A stretch of 64,000 bases of DNA. Origin: Aulostomus chinensis (lineage: Eukaryota > Chordata > Actinopteri > Syngnathiformes > Aulostomidae). The stretch is taken from contig JBBMOA010000015.1 in NCBI GenBank assembly GCA_037954235.1, positions 24,625,569-24,689,568 of the forward strand. Direction: 5' to 3'. Under the pieces are notes generated by a model. That model worked only from the letters and a program-made list of their open reading frames with translations, was not told the origin of the DNA and searched no databases. The position numbers were made by a program, and so were the translations under genes. Below, piece by piece: positions 31,346 through 42,845 of the stretch (positions are counted from its first letter, which is position 1; each line of letters starts with the position of its first letter).

Positions 31346-31631
31346 TGAGGTGTCGTGGCAGAAAAAGGTGGATGAGAGGAATCAGAAGACTGAGTGTCAC
31401 TTGCCAGATGGGGGACCTCTTTATTCTCAGCAATGAACCCTACGAGCAATGCAGTCAGAGATGTCTTCCAATGATACAGAAGATGATACACATTTTTATA
31501 CTGATTTCAGGCTGTGTGTGTGTGTGTTTGTGTGACATGATGGACTTTATACTATCTTCAAGTACCAGAAAGGAATTGGACATTCCTGGATATGCAAAAG
31601 TAGAGAAGTCGCGCACATCCCATGAATAGGT

Positions 31632-31865
31632 GCTGGACTACACATCAATATAGAAAGGCAAAAATGAGTCCGCACACATCAGCTCACTTTTGTGCATTTA
31701 TTTAGCACATCACCAAACAGCGGCGTTTGGAGCGTAGCTGCTCTTCTTCATGCTAAATCCTGTGTACAGGACGCCATCTTTTAATCTACCCCGAGGGGTC
31801 ACATGATAAGGATTTTTTTTTCCACTACTCACACCGTGACAAATAAATACATACATATGTAAAAA
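31632..31865 (-). mobile_element. Penelope-like element 3' fragment (inverted copy)
   Basis: Reverse complement of the 3' flanking part seen at 51840-52070 and 60290-60520, with CACATCACCAAACAGCGGCG and TAGCTGCTCTTCTTCATGC. No GIY-YIG coding part is left. Confidence 0.7.
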
Positions 31866-31869
31866 AATC

Positions 31870-31965
31870 TGTGTTGGCCCTGCCATGGACTGGTGACCCA
31901 TCCAGGGTGAACCCCACCTCTTGCCCAAAGGCTGATGGGATAGGCTCCACCCCCCAAACCATTGC
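31870..31965 (+). mobile_element. SINE 3' fragment
   Basis: GCCATGGACTGGTGACCCATCC and GGGATAGGCTCCACCCCCC match the SINE 3' half in the plus direction. Confidence 0.65.
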
Positions 31966-32030
31966 AGATAATCAGTATAGACATGGAAATTTATCTGTTA
32001 GTTTGAATCACAAACATCTAAATAAATTTC

Positions 32031-32402
32031 CATCCATCGTCTTCCACTTATTCCTACTTTAAGGGTCGCAGGGGGCTGGAGCCTATCCCAGCATCAACGG
32101 GCGAGAGGCTGGGTTCACCCTGGATAGGTCACCAGTCCATAGCAAGGCCAACATACAGAGACAAACAACCATTCACACTCACATTCATACCATACGGTCA
32201 ATTTAGAGTATCAATAAGCCAAGTGCCCAATTGCATGTCTTTGGATGGTGGGAAGAAGCCAGAGGACCATAGAAAACACACACAGGCACAGGGAGGACAT
32301 GCAAACTCACACAGAAAGATCCCGTGGCCAAGCCGGGACTCGAATCCAGAACCTTCTTGCTATGAGGCAACAGTGCTGACCACTGCACCACCATGCAGCC
32401 TC
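32031..32402 (-). mobile_element. tRNA-derived SINE, near full length
   Basis: On the minus strand it starts at the A-box region (GTGGTGCAGTGGTCAGCAC near 32390) and ends at the CATCCATCG complement (32031). It corresponds to the plus-strand copies at 46348 and 58697 in the paralogous segments. Confidence 0.85.
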
Positions 32403-32434
32403 CTTCAAAAATATATATTGAGATATTTATTTAA

Positions 32435-32439
<5 letters not shown>

Positions 32440-32483
<44 letters not shown>
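32440..32483. repeat. (AT)n microsatellite
   Basis: About 21 AT units next to the SINE 5' end. Confidence 0.9.
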
Positions 32484-32488
<5 letters not shown>

Positions 32489-32623
32489 TCTGCTTCAGTC
32501 AAAAGTAGACTGTTATTAACACTCAGAATGGTTTGTGTTTCTGCAGGAAGACCAGTTTCTTTTCCACCCTGTTTTAAAAGATAAACATCTCTAAATAATC
32601 AGGTTTATTTTGGTCTTTTCATT

Positions 32624-32695
32624 TAGCAGAGGATGGTTTCGATCCATCGACCTCTGGGTTATGGGCCCAGCACGCTTCCGCTGCGCCACTCTGCT
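32624..32695 (-). tRNA. Initiator tRNA-Met (CAT), inverted block
   Basis: Identical over 72 nt to the canonical-looking copy at 42471: acceptor AGCAGAG/CTCTGCT, CTGGGCCCATAACCCAG and T arm GATGGATCGAAACCATC. No TTTT lies within the first 100 nt downstream on the minus strand. Confidence 0.93.
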
Positions 32696-32820
32696 CTACC
32701 ATTTGTTGAACAGGCTTTGCTTTAGGAGTGCAGGATTGTGACAAGAACAGGAATTTGAGTCTTGAATGTTAGTTCAAAGAATAACATTATAAGAGAATTA
32801 GAATGTTAGTTAGTCACTGG

Positions 32821-32821
<1 letters not shown>

Positions 32822-32883
<62 letters not shown>
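32822..32883. repeat. (TG)n microsatellite
   Basis: About 30 TG units, the reverse of the cassette (CA)n tract. Confidence 0.9.
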
Positions 32884-33554
32884 GATGTGCAGACTTTCCC
32901 TTGTAACAACTGATTTGATTTGGAAACCATCTTTTCTAAATCTCCCTCCAAAAACCATCTTTTGCAACTTTGTACCACAGTTGTGTCCTCATCAGGCACC
33001 ACAGTATCCAGTATGTTCAGTTCAAACAAGTCGTTCTTGATTGATGTTCATGTTAAATGATGATGTCATCATTGATTCTCCTAGAATCATCTGAACAAAC
33101 CCTCCCTCAACATCATGAAGCAAAACATATTCACATTAGTGATTCCATTGATGAAGTGAAAAGCTGAGCTCATCAGACTGGTCTGATAGGATCAACTACT
33201 GTTGGCTCTGGAGTGGAAACAGCAACCTGTCAGGAAACATGAGTCAGATCAAAGTCAAGATTAAAGCAAGAGCCTCCAGATCCAAGTCAGAATTAACGAT
33301 GATGTCATCAGGGTTTGATAGTGTATTTATTTGTACCTACAATTCTGTCTTTGATATCAGGAGGACATGAAAGAAACAATAAAAAGTATATAAGAGCACA
33401 TTCAGCTTCATTAGAAAACATTTTGACTGTTTAATAGTAGAATTTGTTCAGAACGCTTAGAATTAAATTGAAGATACAAAAACTCTTTCACACTTAAATT
33501 CTGTCTCTAACTGAAAACTGGGGATGAACATTTTTATAAACAGTCAGTTTATAT

Positions 33555-33650
33555 GTGTTGGCCCTGCCACGGACTGGCGACCTCTCCAGGATAAACCCCA
33601 CCCTTCGCCCGAAAAACTGCTGGGATAGGCTCCACCCCCCAAGAACCTTT
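33555..33650 (+). mobile_element. SINE 3' fragment in inverted cassette
   Basis: GCCACGGACTGGCGACC and GGGATAGGCTCCACCCCCC. This is the reverse of the fragment following the plus-strand iMet genes. Confidence 0.65.
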
Positions 33651-33851
33651 GCAGATCATCAGTATAGAAATGGAAATTTATCTGTGAGTTAAATTGAACA
33701 CCTCTAGCAGTAAACTTCTGCTTCAGTCAAAAGAAGACTGTTATTAACACTCAGAATGGTTTGTGGTTCTGCAGGAAGACCAGTTTCTTTTCCACCCTGT
33801 TTTAACAGATAAACATCTCTAAACAATCAGGTTTATTTTGTTCTTCTCATT

Positions 33852-33923
33852 TAGCAGAGGATGGTTTCGATCCATCGACCTCTGGGTTATGGGCCCAGCA
33901 CGCTGCCGCTGCGCCACTCTGCT
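33852..33923 (-). tRNA. Initiator tRNA-Met (CAT), second copy of inverted block
   Basis: 72 nt, identical to 32624-32695 apart from one A to C change in the D loop (GCGGCAGCG). Anticodon and both outer stems are intact. The 5' flank (to about 34640) is the reverse complement of the 5' flanks of the plus-strand copies. Confidence 0.92.
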
Positions 33924-34671
33924 CTACCATTTATTGAACAGGCTTTGCTTTAGGAGTGCAGGATTGTGACAAGAACAGGAATTTGAGTCTTGAATGTTTC
34001 ACCATTTGTCTCTGAAGCAGGAGGTCTTGTAGAAACAGGGACTGACCTGACACCAGCTCCCTCATGGAACAATGGGTCATTCATTCATCGCTGCCAGTCG
34101 GCCTCAAAACACAAAAAACACACAAAACACCAATTAAATCCAGTCTCTTGGAGCCTAAAATGAAACTCCATCACACACGGTGGCTCCGCTGTGGCTCACA
34201 CAGGTGAGTGAGGCTGAGCGCTCCAGTCTGCTCTGTAGAGTCATCAGACATCTGCACCACTCAGAGATTTTGTTGGTCTCTTTGAAAAAATGCCAAAAAA
34301 ATAAAATCCTGTTGAATCCAGGAAGTTCTTGTTTCACTCTCATCCACGTCCCATGAAAAAGAGAACCTACTCATTCATTCAGCTTCTGTGACAGCGTCCT
34401 ACCCAGCTCACTTTGAGTCCATTTTTTAAAACCTTTGTGATAACGAGATCACACTGTTGAGGATTTCCATTTCCACTCAGCATTTATCCAAGTGAAGCAG
34501 CCCCCCCCCCCCGCCCCCAACCAGAGAGCCTAAGATTATTCCAAAAACTATGACCATGAGGACGCCTGAATGAGAGGAACTTCAGAATCTGACCAAGTTT
34601 CAACAAGGAAAATAAAATGTGATGAAATAAAATCATTAACAATAAAAGATTGCTCTTAGATACTACTGTTA

Positions 34672-34930
34672 CACCGGCCTGCGCTCCCCTTCCATAAACC
34701 AGTCTGCCATCCAGTCCCCCATCAAGCTGGCTTGCTCTCCCTGCCTCCCCTTCCAGATGCTTCCTTCTTCATCTGTTATTAACATTTCCATGTTTCTCAC
34801 ATTCTGCATTGTAAACTGTTTTCTTGTCCGTAACAACATCTACTGCACGTCTGTCTGTCCTGGGTGAGGGATCCCTCCTCTGTTGCTCACCCTGAGGTTT
34901 CTCAGATTTTTGCCCTGTTAAAAAGGTTTT
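34672..34930 (+). mobile_element. LINE 3' UTR fragment
   Basis: TTACACCGGCCTGCGCTCCC to CACCCTGAGGTTTCTCAG is the 3' UTR of the (TTGCC)-tailed LINE in sense orientation, cut before its tail. Confidence 0.65.
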
Positions 34931-34967
34931 CTTTGGAGATTTTCCTCAGTCCTTCCCTGTCCTTCAC

Positions 34968-35262
34968 CAGATGGTGACGGAGGAAGTGAGGATGGACTCA
35001 GTGATGGCTGTGTAGAAGTGCACCATCATTGTCTTTGGCAGACAGAATTTCTTCAGCTGCTGCAGGAAGCACATCCTCTGCTATGGTTTCTTGATGAGGG
35101 AGCTGATGTTTGGCTCCCACTTGAGGTCCTGGGAGATGATGGTCCCCAGGAAGCGGAGACACTCCACAGTGTCAATGGTGGAGTGACAGAGGGTGATGGG
35201 GGCAGGGCTGAGTTCTTTCTTAAGTCCACAACCATCTCCACTGTTTTCGAGCGCTGAGCTCT
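34968..35262 (-). pseudogene. LINE polyprotein C-terminal fragment
   Basis: The minus strand gives KTVEMVVDLRKNSALPPSPS, with SFLGT/WEPN-like and QQLKKF-like text in other frames (GSQTSAPSSRN, SVCQRQ). This is a decayed form of the VDFRR.P..P....IxG..V....FKYLG...W..N region at the end of many fish LINE polymerases. Confidence 0.5.
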
Positions 35263-35265
35263 CAG

Positions 35266-35345
35266 TTCACTGGAAAGTCCTGAGGCTCGTCCCATTCTGA
35301 AGCAGCAGCTGCTCCAAGCCAGCCAACACTTTAACTCTCTTGTGT
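35266..35345 (+). pseudogene. Partial copy of the small secreted-peptide ORF
   Basis: The segment repeats SLESPEARPILKQQLLQA of 30798-30971 but continues SQHFNSLV before a stop (TAG near 35345). The upstream signal-peptide part is missing, replaced after an AG acceptor-like site at about 35265. Confidence 0.4.
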
Positions 35346-35649
35346 AGGAGTGAAGAAATCAAAATCAAAATTAAGAATAATGACTGTTTTATCAGGGCAC
35401 ATTTCTCCTGTTTCTGATTCAAAAACGTAACAGATCCCATCATTTAATTTTCAGGAAATGTTGATGACACACAGGAAATTTTTGATTTTGTGCCATCAGT
35501 CAAGCGCCAGCTTAACATGTGAGAGGCAGCAGGATCCATACATGTATTAATTTTTACAGTAGCAAAGGGAGGCAACCTTGTAGGATTCAGTTGAGTTTTG
35601 TCAAAGGTTCACACTTAAGGTGTGAAAACGTTTGAGTAAGAAGTTTGAA
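35346..35649. other. Non-coding flank
   Basis: No recognisable feature. Confidence 0.4.
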
Positions 35650-35722
35650 CTGAACTAACCAGGAGTTGAACCTACAGTCTTCCGTCCAGTCATGACCCCG
35701 GGGTAACCAATAGTGACAGATC
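35650..35722 (-). pseudogene. tRNA-like relic (Arg-type?)
   Basis: The minus strand contains a good B-box and T arm (TAGGTTCAACTCCTGG) and an A-box-like TATTGGTTA at roughly the right distance. Acceptor pairing is poor and the anticodon arm is not convincing. It aligns by eye with tRNA-Arg(ACG), but only loosely. Confidence 0.25.
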
Positions 35723-35730
35723 TCCCATCA

Positions 35731-36098
35731 ATCCATCCATCCATTTTGTACCACTTACTCTGTTAAGAATCACGGGGGGAGGGAGGGCGGGGTGGAGCCT
35801 ATCCCAACAGCCTTCCCCCTGGATGGGTCACCAGTCCATGGCAGGGCCAACACATAGAGACAGACAACCATTGGCTCTCCCAGCCACGCCTACAGTCAAT
35901 TTAGAGTCTAGATTAACCTGGTCCCCTCTTGATGTCTTTGGACTGTGGGAGGAAGCTGGAGTAACAGAGAGAACCCAAGCAGGAACAGGGAGAACATGGA
36001 GACTCACCCAGAAAGACCCCGTGCTCCAGCCGGGGCTCAAACCAGGAACCTTTTTACTGTGAGGCGAAAGTCCTGACCACTGCACCACCGTGCTGCTC
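35731..36098 (-). mobile_element. tRNA-derived SINE, near full length
   Basis: The 3' tail complement ATCCATCCATCC starts at 35731; the head GCAGCACGGTGGTGCAGTGG (minus strand) is near 36098. The body has the usual words. Diverged from the cassette copies. Confidence 0.85.
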
Positions 36099-36449
36099 TG
36101 ATTGAATCCCTGACATTGAAACAAGACCTTCATGTATTTATGGATGACATCACAAATACGAGCCTTCACAGTCTGTCAGGTGGTAGAATTCAGTCACCAC
36201 CAATGACATCAGAGTCAGAACTTAGACATCAAAGCCAGAGATTAAAGTCTCTCTTCTAAAACAAGAATACAGTGTAATATCCTGCAAAATATTAAATCGG
36301 TTCCCATCCTTGGAAATATATTTGTAATATTGTTTATGGTACTGCAATAATAATGGAGCATCTGTGACAATGTAATGATAGATATTTCAAGGAGTAAAAA
36401 GAATTCTGATCAAAGAATTTTGAGATCAGTTTGATCCTTTGTGATGGGA
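36099..36449. other. Non-coding; no gene recognised
   Basis: AT-rich spacer before the Tx1-like LINE. Confidence 0.4.
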
Positions 36450-37325
36450 GGGGAGGCATCGAGGCTTCTCTCTCTCTCTCCTCTCCTGCACTGCATGCTG
36501 GGAGTCTGAGTGTGTGAGTGGCTGTGGAGTGTTTAGTGCAGCTGAATGAGGGGGGAAACTTTGTGACACCTTGTTTCCAGTTTCTGCATGTTTTTCTTGG
36601 TGACAGGTAAGAGGTGTTTAATTCAATGATTTGTGGTTCTTGTTGAAAGGACTTAATTCGTGGCGTTTGTGCTGGGAACCATGGTGTCCCTCCCTGAGGA
36701 GGGCTCGCCTCCCATGTCGATCAGACACGGGGTCAGAGTCGTGGCTGATGCTCGGGACACTGGGGAACAGGTTCAGGTGATCAGATGGGACACATTAACA
36801 TCACGTGGCTCTCGGATGAGTAAAGCCGTGGGGGCTTTTGTCCGGGAGGAGTGTTTGGTTCACCTGTCGGTTGACAAAGTCCTGGTGCTTGATACCGTTT
36901 CACGGCTGTATGTGCCATCGACCTGTATCACCATGTCAGGTGTTCTCCTTGGGACTCGGCGAGAGCAGTCGCACTCCTCCTCTCTCTCCTCCTCTTCTTT
37001 TCTGTCTGACTGTCATTCTTTGTGACGCAAATGGCATGTACTATCCTCCCCCGTGTGTTCCTGACCCCTGCCTCTGCCCTCTCCACCTCCCTTGGGGTGG
37101 CAGCGCCAACCTTGTAGTCTGGCTGCAAGCCTCACTCTCACTTGCCTCTACTGGGTCAACGGACTGTTCAAGTTTAGCGTACATTCACTACAAATGTATA
37201 TGTGCTGCTGTTAATTATGAAGTGTACCATTATTACGATTAACCTGTAATAGTTGTGACTGTGTGTGTTAGCTGTATCAGGCATTTGAGTGTGGAATGGA
37301 ATTTCCCCTTGGCGATTAATAAAGC

Positions 37326-37406
<81 letters not shown>

Positions 37407-38110
37407 CCTCCTTTCATCCCAAACCAGATGATTGAAAAAGAACTGACGCAGTTGCAAGTGGTTTCAGAACAGTTCGTCTGGGCTGTAAAGACGCCAGACT
37501 GCAGCACGTTTGCCATGGTTCAACATCATGAAGTATGAGATGCCAGACTGCAGCACGTTCAGTCGTATTTAAATGATCCCTTGCAAACTCTGGAGGTGTC
37601 CTTTAAAGTAAAGTTTGAAAACAGGTTCTACACTGTGTATGCTAGTTCTGGCAACATGAAATGCTTTGAATGGGGTGACACTGGTCACAAATGTTCATCC
37701 TGCCCACACAGGGACCAAGCATACAACAACAGGCTTCTTAGGGCCACAATGTCACCTGTAGGTTCCTCAGACCATCATTTGCTTGTGGTAGATACTTCCT
37801 TGCAGGTGACTTCTTGACACTGTCCATACTGGCATTTTAATGTGAGGCTGATTCATAACCAAAATTTTGAACAGTTCTTCTCTGATTTCTGGGGGCAGTG
37901 GAGGCTGAGAAAAAAATGATTTTGAAAACTGAGCTTGGTGGTGGGAGGTCGAAAAAAACACAAATCAAAATTTTCATCCAGCAGTACACGAAACACACGG
38001 GTGGCATGGAGGATTTGAACAGCTTGAGAAAGAAGTTAAGGTCCTGGAAGATGACGACACACGAGAGAAAGATGGCAGAACGCTCCCATTGCAAGGCAGG
38101 TGCGACCGGT
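36450..38110 (+). mobile_element. Tx1/L1-type LINE, ORF1 plus start of ORF2 remnants
   Basis: After a CT-rich 5' segment, ORF1 opens at ATG 36681 (MVSLPEEGSPPMSIRHGVRV) and runs as far as YVPSTCITMSGV. The 36951-37404 insertion interrupts it. It resumes (PNQMIEKEL near 37425; LQTLEVSFKVKFENRFYTVY near 37580-37640) and reaches the zinc-knuckle MKCFEWGDTGHKCSSCPHR. The usual CxxC is mutated to CxxW. ORF2-like text, GRSKKTQIKIFIQQYTKHT, follows at about 37945. The order matches Tx1-group LINEs. Frame breaks and the nested insertion make it dead. Confidence 0.65.
36951..37404 (+). mobile_element. 5'-truncated LINE with (TCTA)n tail nested in the Tx1 ORF1
   Basis: The element ends with GAATTTCCCCTTGGCGATTA, ATAAAG and then about 19 TCTA units (37328-37404), a typical fish LINE 3' end. 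The left flank TTCTCCTT (36943-36950) and right flank TTCCTCCTT (37405-37413) look like target-site copies, and removing the insert restores a GV-PPFIPNQM-like ORF1 sequence. The few coding residues are not assignable. Confidence 0.65.
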
Positions 38111-38119
38111 GCCGGAAAC

Positions 38120-40300
38120 GCCACTTCAAAATTAATCAATAATCGACCTGGTTTTTGTTTTAACATTAAGATTAAACAGCGCAGATTTATAACTGATTTG
38201 ATACAGTCGGCCATAATTGCAAGTTACATCGTTACAGTTCTGGCTTTGTCTGTGCATTGTTGTTGGATAACAACGAATCTACACCAGCAAAAACAAAATG
38301 AACTTGCTACCTTTGATCCACGGAGTCAATACATCTCATACTCCATGATGTTGAACCATGGCAAAGCGGCTTCCCCGACGAGGCAGATTCAATCCAGGGA
38401 GAGAGAAGGACCATCAGAACAACTGAGAAGATCTCTCGGATACCTCGTTATGACGCTGCTACTTGCAGGAGATATCCACCGAAACCCTGGGTCTATCTTC
38501 AGCTGTCGCGGTGACCTATGGGCTGCTTCTAACAAAGCACTTTAACCTCACTCAACTAATCCAAGGCCCCACCAGAATCACACCATCATCTCAAACACAA
38601 ATTGATTTCATATTTAGTAATAAGCCAGAGAGAATAACAAAAACATTTAATTTCTTAACTGGATTATCAGATCATAATTTAACATTGATATCAAGGAAAT
38701 TAACAAAACAAAGGTTTATGTACCGACAGGAAAATAGAAGAACCTCAAGTATTGTACCAAAGAGACTTATTAGTGAATTTGAATGTCAGTTTAAGCAACA
38801 GAATTGGAATGAGATCTTGTCTACTAGGGAGCTTGAAAATGCCTCTGAGAACCGAATGACTATTATTAACAGGATTAAGGCGATTTTAGCAAAAATGTTA
38901 CATTCTCAAGAAAAACCAAAAATCTACCTTGGCTTTGTGATCAAGTTTGGGACTTAATGCGTCAAAGGGATCACGCATTGAAAATTGTACTTAAATCTGG
39001 GTTAGCAAGTGATAGGAGAACCTTTCAGCAGCTACATAACAAAGTAGTGAATAAATTGAGAAAGGCCAAAGCAAATTTTTTTATTAACATTATAAATGAC
39101 CTAACCCTAACCCAGGGAACTCCAGGAAAACATGGCAAAATATGAATAGAGCTCTTAAGAAAGACAGCAATAAAAAAAATATACTGGGTATGAATTGCAA
39201 GTGCAGGGGACCCTCATCCAGGATAAAGTCCAAATTTCCAAGAGTTACTTTATTGATTCAGTTCATGATCTAGCATTAGGTTTTGGCGCAAGAGAGAAAA
39301 TCATTACATTTGTGAAAGAAGATATTCCATCCTTTAACATCTCAGAAGTGGCAGAAGTGTCTGTAGCTAAAATCCTGAAGCAGCTCAGAAATTCCAAGGC
39401 AAATTACATTTTTGACTGTGACTGTGCATTTGTTAAAAAGTTTGCAAATATTCTTTGTTCTCCTATTACTCACTTGGTCAATTTATCCATTGCACAAACT
39501 TACTTTCCTACTGCCTGGAAGACAGCAGTAATAACCCCCATCTTTAAATCTGGGGATGCAGCCAATGTCTCAGTTCATAGGCTTATCAGCACCCTCCCTA
39601 CCATCTCTAAAATAACTGAAAGGGTTGTATGTGACCAGCTGATAGCCTACTTGGAGGGCCACTCCCTACTGCACCCTATGCAGTTTGGATTTCGGGCAAA
39701 TCATTCAACGGAAACGGCCTTTGTTACTTTATAGAGCAAATTAAATCTAAGCTTGACGGAGGTGGTGTTGTTGGTGCTGTCTTCCTGGATTTTAGGAAGG
39801 CGTTTGACACAGTAAATCATAATGTTTTGTTGTCCAAACCCTCACAGCTTGATTTCTCTGCGAATGCTTTGTCATAGATGGAATCCTATTTAGTTTCAAG
39901 AGAGCAGTGTACAGGAATTATTGACACATGCTCCACCCTGTCTAATAGCACCACTGGAGTGCCCCAGGGACCAATTTTATTTAGTCTATATTAATGATTT
40001 ACCCTTGATTTGCCCAGATGTTCACACGCAAATGTATGCAGACGATAGTTATTTATGTCCATGCCAAAACTAGAGAATAAGCTGCATGAAAACTTACCTC
40101 AGCCTTAAACAGAGTGTCAGATTGGCTGACATACAATTGTCTTACTCTTAATGTGAGCAAGACAGTAGCCATGTATTTCTCCATCAAGAGGTGTGATGTA
40201 GATCAGCAACCTGACGTCCTTGTTAATGGGGAGGGCATAAAAACTGTTGACAGTCTTAATTCTGTCAGGTCCATTCATGTCAAGAAACACAGATGATAAT
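38120..40300 (+). mobile_element. CR1/L2-group LINE with N-terminal 2A-like motif, EN deleted, RT broken
   Basis: An N-terminal frame (about 38120-38545) includes a hydrophobic helix and the 2A-like AGDIHRNPGS at 38464-38494. The endonuclease is mostly deleted; its end survives as LTQLIQGPTRI, QTQIDFIFSNKPERI and LSDHNLTLISRKLTK (38530-38705). RT follows in pieces: TAVITPIFKSGDA, FGFRANHSTETAF, then GAVFLDFRKAFDTVNHNVLL (motif A, near 39760-39820), TGVPQGPILF (motif B) and MYADDS (motif C, 40035-40049). Stops and shifts occur near 38955, 39145, 39734 and 39880. Confidence 0.75.
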
Positions 40301-40539
40301 GAGCTTGATTTGTTTATTATAGTACAATTGGCAGTATGGCTCTGTTCAGGGGAGTCCCCTGATAATTTTTCATTAGCACCATGAAACAGGGGACCAGCAG
40401 CATGAGGGAAGGTTCTCCCAGTTAAAGACTGGAAGAGCAATCATACCCCTGTGAAAAGAGCAAGCGACATGACATGGCACGAACTATGCCATGTATACAC
40501 GACAAGGTGGAGCTCGGGAGGTGGAGGGTAGCAAGTTGC

Positions 40540-40540
<1 letters not shown>

Positions 40541-40591
<51 letters not shown>
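40541..40591. repeat. (AGGAGC)n hexanucleotide repeat
   Basis: Eight tandem AGGAGC/GAGCAG units. Confidence 0.9.
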
Positions 40592-40592
<1 letters not shown>

Positions 40593-41562
40593 TAATCCAG
40601 TAACTAGCAGAGCGGTAGCTGAGGCCAGATGATATTTAAGTTGAGAGGGGCCAATCAGAAGCAAGGGATTTGATCAGTTGATGCGGAGCAGCTGTAGATC
40701 GGCTGATTGATCAGTTGATTGACGGACAGGAAGCCAATAGCGCTTGACTACCATAGCCTGACAGAACTAACGCTGACGCTCGATGTATCTGGGTGTCATT
40801 AAGAAGACTGGATTATTAAATGTCAAGCTCTCTCTTTCTCTCTCGCTCGGATATGTGCGTAACTTGGTGCACACACTTTTGGTAACAAGTCACCTGTTGA
40901 GTGAGTCCAGGTGGTTAAAAACCCTCCACACCAGACAGCTGCTGTGTTTGTGGGATCTGTGGATCCTGCTGGAAGAAGCAGGATGGAGCTCTGAATGCTT
41001 CCTGTCTCAAAGAGCTTCTCTGTGCAGCTCACATCCCCTCCTAAAAACATGAACCCATCAGATTCAATGTTGAACGGTGTCGTCTAAACTGTTTAAAAAG
41101 CCGTCCTGTCCAAACATTTGTTGGTGCAAAGACATTTAAAAACACAAGTTGAACATTTTCCAAAGCTGCTCTCTCTTTCTTTCAACACCTGGAATGATTT
41201 CCTCCAAATCCAAAGAAACCGGTATAAAAACCTCCTGGAGAATCAAAGTCCACCCTCTGCTACAGCTGGACTTGGGACTTAAAATGACCCCCATTAAAAG
41301 CCTTCCTGCCTTCCTGCATCCAAGCCAGTGCCCCCCCCCCCCAGCCTCCTCCACATGATGACTTCATTGAATGACGAAAGGGCCTCATCAAGAGCTCTGT
41401 CAGGTGCCTCTGCTGTGGAGGGTCTATCTGTCCGTCCACATTCAAACTGAAACAACGACTCTGCTAGAATCAAACTACTCAGGATGAAACAAACCAATGT
41501 TGAGATCAAGGAGCAACTCACCAGCTGATCAAGAGTCCTCAGCACCAGTAAAGCCTGGTCCT
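40592..41562. other. Non-coding; no gene recognised
   Basis: Contains CT-rich and poly-C (about 41331-41342) tracts. No recognisable coding or RNA feature. Confidence 0.4.
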
Positions 41563-41634
41563 GGTCCCTGGGTGGGCTCCAACCACCAGCCTCTGGGTTA
41601 ACAGCTGAGCACTGACCGATTGCACCACAGAGAC
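41563..41634 (-). pseudogene. tRNA-Asn (GTT) pseudogene
   Basis: The minus strand shows acceptor GTCTCTG/CAGGGAC, an A-box region GGTGCAATCGGTCAGTGC, anticodon loop CTGTTAA (GTT) and T arm GGTGG TTGGAGC CCACC, all in tRNA order. It is 2 nt shorter than a normal 74-nt tRNA-Asn, with the 5' side of the anticodon stem deleted. The B box has TTGGAGC instead of TTCGAGC. Both changes should prevent function. Confidence 0.7.
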
Positions 41635-42470
41635 TCTGAGTCTCCTGCTGTTCATGAAGAGTTTTCAGACTAAATTCAGTGTGTGAGGTCCACACTGCAC
41701 ATTTGAGGGAATATGAAGGACAGATGAGAGTCTGATTGTCATGGCGAAAGCCTTCACCACCAGAGCTGAAACAGCCCACACCATCTTAACCCCCCCAGAC
41801 CATACAGGCTTCACCAGAAACAGACACACCTCAAATAACATCCATTGATGATTCAATCTGATTAATAGAACATGCAAACAAACGAGACAGTGATATTGTA
41901 TGATCAGATGCTGAAAGATATTTACACGTTTTTTTATGTTCTGGTTTGTTTGTGTTTATCACACAAGTTTTAAAAAATGGACTCAAAGTGAGCTGGGTAG
42001 GACGCTGCAGCTCACAGAAGCTGAATGAATGAGTGGGTTCTCTTTTTCATGGGACGTGGATGAGAGTGAAACAAGAACTTCCTGGATTCAAAAGGATTTT
42101 AGTTTGTTGGCATTTTTTCAAAGAGACCAACCAAATCTCTGAGTGGTGCAGATGTCTGATGACTCCACAGAGCAGACTGGAGCGCTCAGCCTTACTCACC
42201 TGTGTGAGCCACAGCGGAGCCACCGTGTGTGATGGAGTTTCATTTTAGGCTCCAAGAGCCTAGATTTAATTGGTGTTTTTTGTGTTTTGAGGCCGACTGG
42301 CAGCGATGAATGAATGAACCATTGTTCCATGAGGGAGCTGGTGTCAGGTCAGTCCCTGTTTCTACAAGACCTCCTGCTTCAGAGACAAATGGTGAAACAT
42401 TCAAAACTCAAATTCCTGTTCTTGTCACAATCCTGCACTCCAAAAGCAAAGCCTGTTCAATAAATGGTAG

Positions 42471-42542
42471 AGCAGAGTGGCGCAGCGGAAGCGTGCTGGG
42501 CCCATAACCCAGAGGTCGATGGATCGAAACCATCCTCTGCTA
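42471..42542 (+). tRNA. Initiator tRNA-Met (CAT), cassette B
   Basis: 72 nt with intact acceptor, D, anticodon and T arms (GGATCGAAACC B box), identical to the copy at 32624-32695. No TTTT within 100 nt downstream. Confidence 0.94.
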
Positions 42543-42756
42543 AATGAAAAGACCAAAATAAACCTGATTGTTTAGAGATGTTTATCTGTTAAAACAGGGT
42601 GGAAAAGAAACTGGTCTTCCTGCAGAACCACAAACCATTCTGAGTGTTAATAACAGTGTCCTTTTGACTGAAGCAGAAGTTTACTGATAGAGGTGTTCAA
42701 TTTAACCTCACAGATACATTTCCATTTCTATATTGATCATCTGCAATGCGACAAGG

Positions 42757-42845
42757 GGGGTGGAGCCTATCCCAGCAGCTTTTGGATGAGGGGCGGGATT
42801 TAACATGAATAGGTCACCAGTCAATGGCAGGGCCAACACATATAA
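42757..42845 (-). mobile_element. SINE 3' fragment, cassette B
   Basis: GGGTGGAGCCTATCCCAGCAG and CACCAGTCAATGGCAGGGCC, homologous to 28530-28615. Confidence 0.7.
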
